A stretch of 5,984 nucleotides of DNA from an uncultured Oscillospiraceae bacterium (GTDB taxonomy: Bacteria; Bacillota; Clostridia; Oscillospirales; Oscillospiraceae). A model generated the notes under the pieces. That model searched no databases, was not told the origin of the DNA, and saw nothing but the letters and a program-made list of their open reading frames with translations. The stretch lies in NCBI GenBank assembly GCA_934661715.1, contig CAKUJL010000101.1:1-5984 (forward strand), in the 5' to 3' direction. How positions within the stretch are numbered: the stretch's first letter is position 1; the number at the start of each line of letters is the position of its first letter. A program made the position numbers and the translations under genes. This document shows, piece after piece, positions 4,577 through 5,984 of the stretch.

Positions 4577-5856
4577 AAGAGCTCGAAAGCATGTATGAAG
4601 ACCTCGGGGTAAGCCGCGCGGTCTATGCATACGGAGAAAACATACTCGAAAGCCTCAAGCCGCGCTTTGAAGCGATCGACCGGAACGCGGAATACAATCA
4701 GGCCAAGGTCCTGCACGCGATGCAGGAAAACAGAGTCGACGCGACGTGCTTTGCGGCCACGACGGGCTACGGCTATGACGATCTGGGCCGCGACAAGCTG
4801 GAAAAGGTCTATGCCGCGACCTTCCACACCGAAGCGGCGCTGGTCCGCCCGCAGATCACCTGCGGCACGCACGCATTGGCCGTCGCGCTGTCGGCAAATC
4901 TTCTGCCGGGAGACGAGCTTTTAAGCCCCGTGGGGGCGCCCTATGACACGCTGGAAGAGGTCATCGGCATCCGCGAATCGAAGTGCTCTCTGAAAGAGTA
5001 CGGCGTGAGCTACCGGCAGGTCGATTTATTGCCGGACGGAAGCTTTGACTATGACGGCATCCGCGCGGCGATCACGGAAAAGACGAAGCTCATCACCATC
5101 CAGCGCTCGAAGGGCTACGCGACAAGACCGTCGTTTTCCGTTTCGCAGATCGGAAAGCTCATCGCCTTCTGCAAGCAGGTCAAGCCCGGCGTTCGCTGCA
5201 TGGTCGATAACTGCTACGGCGAGTTCGTCGAGACCATCGAGCCGTCCGATCTGGGCGCGGACATGATCGTCGGCAGCCTGATCAAAAACCCCGGCGGCGG
5301 TCTCGCTCCCATCGGCGGGTATATCTGCGGCACGCGCGAATGCGTCGAGCGCTGCGCCTACCGTCTCTCCGCGCCCGGTCTCGGGCAGGAGGTCGGCGCG
5401 AACCTAGGCTTGCTTCCCAGCCTCTATCAGGGCTTCTTCCTCGCGCCAACGGTCGTCTCCGGCGCGCTCAAGGGCGCAATTTTCGCGGCAAACGTGTATG
5501 AAAAGCTGGGCTTCCGCGTGGTGCCGAACGGCACGGAGTCGCGCCACGACATCATTCAGGCAGTCGAGCTGGGAAGCGCCGAACGGATGCTGGCGTTCTG
5601 CAAGGGCATTCAGGCGGCGGCTCCGGTCGACAGCTACGTGACCCCGGTCCCCTGGGCAATGCCGGGGTATGATTCCGAGGTCGTGATGGCAGCTGGCGCG
5701 TTTGTGCAGGGCTCTTCCATCGAGTTGTCTGCCGACGGTCCCATCCGTCCGCCGTATGCGGTGTATTTCCAGGGCGGGCTGACGTGGTACCATGCAAAGC
5801 TCGGGATTTTGATGAGCTTGCAGAAGCTCGTGGAGCAGGGGTTGGTGTCCCTGTAA
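4573..5856 (+). CDS. ynbB: Methionine gamma-lyase family protein (PLP-dependent, YnbB-like)
   Basis: A full-length 427-residue fold-type I PLP enzyme of the methionine gamma-lyase family (PF06838; older records call it an aluminum resistance protein), related to B. subtilis YnbB. Cytoplasmic. Visible cofactor features are the phosphate-binding loop CGTHALAVAL (97-106), the ring-stacking/Asp region MVDNCYGEF (210-218) with Asp212 to pair with the pyridine nitrogen, and SLIKNPGGGLAPIGGY (235-250) with Lys238 as the likely Schiff-base lysine. The C-terminal domain ends PPYAVYFQGGLTWYHAKLGI (393-412), characteristic of the family. The reaction is inferred to be C-S bond elimination on a sulfur amino acid, but substrate specificity is poorly established for this branch. 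It starts within the AbrB stop codon (4-base ATGA overlap), with a weak GGAGCGAG site upstream, so coupling probably drives expression. In other Firmicutes this gene often lies near hflX, miaA or glnR; none is visible here. Confidence 0.94.
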   Translation: MKELESMYEDLGVSRAVYAYGENILESLKPRFEAIDRNAEYNQAKVLHAMQENRVDATCFAATTGYGYDDLGRDKLEKVYAATFHTEAALVRPQITCGTHALAVALSANLLPGDELLSPVGAPYDTLEEVIGIRESKCSLKEYGVSYRQVDLLPDGSFDYDGIRAAITEKTKLITIQRSKGYATRPSFSVSQIGKLIAFCKQVKPGVRCMVDNCYGEFVETIEPSDLGADMIVGSLIKNPGGGLAPIGGYICGTRECVERCAYRLSAPGLGQEVGANLGLLPSLYQGFFLAPTVVSGALKGAIFAANVYEKLGFRVVPNGTESRHDIIQAVELGSAERMLAFCKGIQAAAPVDSYVTPVPWAMPGYDSEVVMAAGAFVQGSSIELSADGPIRPPYAVYFQGGLTWYHAKLGILMSLQKLVEQGLVSL

Positions 5857-5861
5857 GATTC

Positions 5862-5959
5862 CCCCATTAAGGGGTCTGGCAGAGACCTGCCAGCCGGGTA
5901 GATTCGACCCCATTCTTCTTAGCTGCGCAAAGAAGAACGGCGTCGACCGTCAAGAAGAA
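5862..5959. repeat. Structured noncoding tail with nested inverted repeats
   Basis: After the lyase stop, several inverted repeats overlap: CCCC-ATTAA-GGGG (5862-5874); CTGGCAG-AGAC-CTGCCAG (5876-5893); GGGGTC (5871-5876) with GACCCC (5906-5911), which would enclose the previous hairpin; GGGT (5896-5899) with ACCC (5907-5910), an alternative; and TTCTTCTT (5913-5920) with AAGAAGAA (5930-5937). A second AAGAAGAA (5952-5959) could pair with the same TTCTTCTT, and ACGG/CCGT (5937-5940, 5947-5950) forms a small stem between them. There is no T-run, so it is not a standard intrinsic terminator. No plausible ORF covers 5857-5984. It may be the edge of a dispersed repeat or an RNA element continuing past the window. 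Confidence 0.45.
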
Positions 5960-5984
5960 GTTGCCCAAAGAAAACCCTTGAGAA

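Noticed and set aside
4126..4872. Minus-strand open frame (248 codons) across the DegV end, AbrB and lyase start
   Set aside because: It spans a terminator, a promoter and parts of three recognised genes; no recognisable domain.
4334..5856. Toxin-antitoxin module based on the AbrB/MazE-like protein
   Set aside because: The partner gene is a full-length PLP enzyme with cofactor-binding residues, not a MazF, PIN or other toxin.
5894..5911. tRNA T-arm lookalike (GGGT-AGATTCG-ACCC)
   Set aside because: A 4-bp stem with a 7-base loop containing ATTCGA, but no acceptor stem, D-arm or anticodon arm can be built around it on either strand.
5404..5913. Minus-strand open frame (169 codons) opposite the lyase end
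   Set aside because: Antisense to the conserved C-terminus of the lyase, with no ribosome binding site evident.

Overview
The window suggests a fairly GC-rich member of the Firmicutes, most likely Clostridia (Oscillospiraceae/Ruminococcaceae-like). The reasons are AGGAGG-type ribosome binding sites, sigma-A promoters with TATACT -10 boxes, a classical intrinsic terminator, and a gene set typical of Firmicutes (DegV family, DUF1836, a YnbB-type methionine gamma-lyase family protein, an AbrB/MazE/SpoVT regulator). No taxonomic search could be run, so the placement is inference. The region looks like ordinary chromosome: no phage, plasmid, CRISPR or rRNA/tRNA signature was seen.

Layout. Bases 1-1526 hold a minus-strand pair: a membrane PAP2-type phosphatase followed 3 bases later by an N-terminally anchored alpha/beta hydrolase that starts at GTG and runs off the left edge of the window. 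Bases 1527-1655 are a divergent promoter region. A plus-strand gene of the TIGR04255 family, whose function is unknown, follows (1656-2447). Converging on it is a minus-strand DUF1836 gene (2568-3173). The whole gap between these two is filled by a strongly folded palindromic element (2452-2567): a long imperfect stem enclosing three small hairpins, the most unusual structure in the window. Bases 3174-3323 are a second divergent promoter region, leading into a plus-strand DegV-family gene (3324-4199) that ends in a strong intrinsic terminator (4209-4246). A perfect -35 box then precedes a two-gene operon: a small AbrB-type DNA-binding protein (4334-4576), overlapping by ATGA a PLP-dependent methionine gamma-lyase family protein (4573-5856). 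The last 128 bases (5857-5984) are noncoding, with nested inverted repeats and a repeated AAGAAGAA motif.

Function. The genes do not form one pathway. The PAP2 phosphatase and hydrolase probably act together at the membrane, perhaps in lipid or undecaprenyl-phosphate turnover. DegV is probably a fatty-acid-binding protein of the FakB type. The AbrB/lyase pair looks like a regulator co-translated with an amino-acid or sulfur enzyme. The TIGR04255 and DUF1836 genes appear to be single-gene units of unknown role. I see no convincing new multi-gene system; the best leads are the cloverleaf-like repeat, the structured tail after the lyase gene, and the AbrB/lyase coupling.
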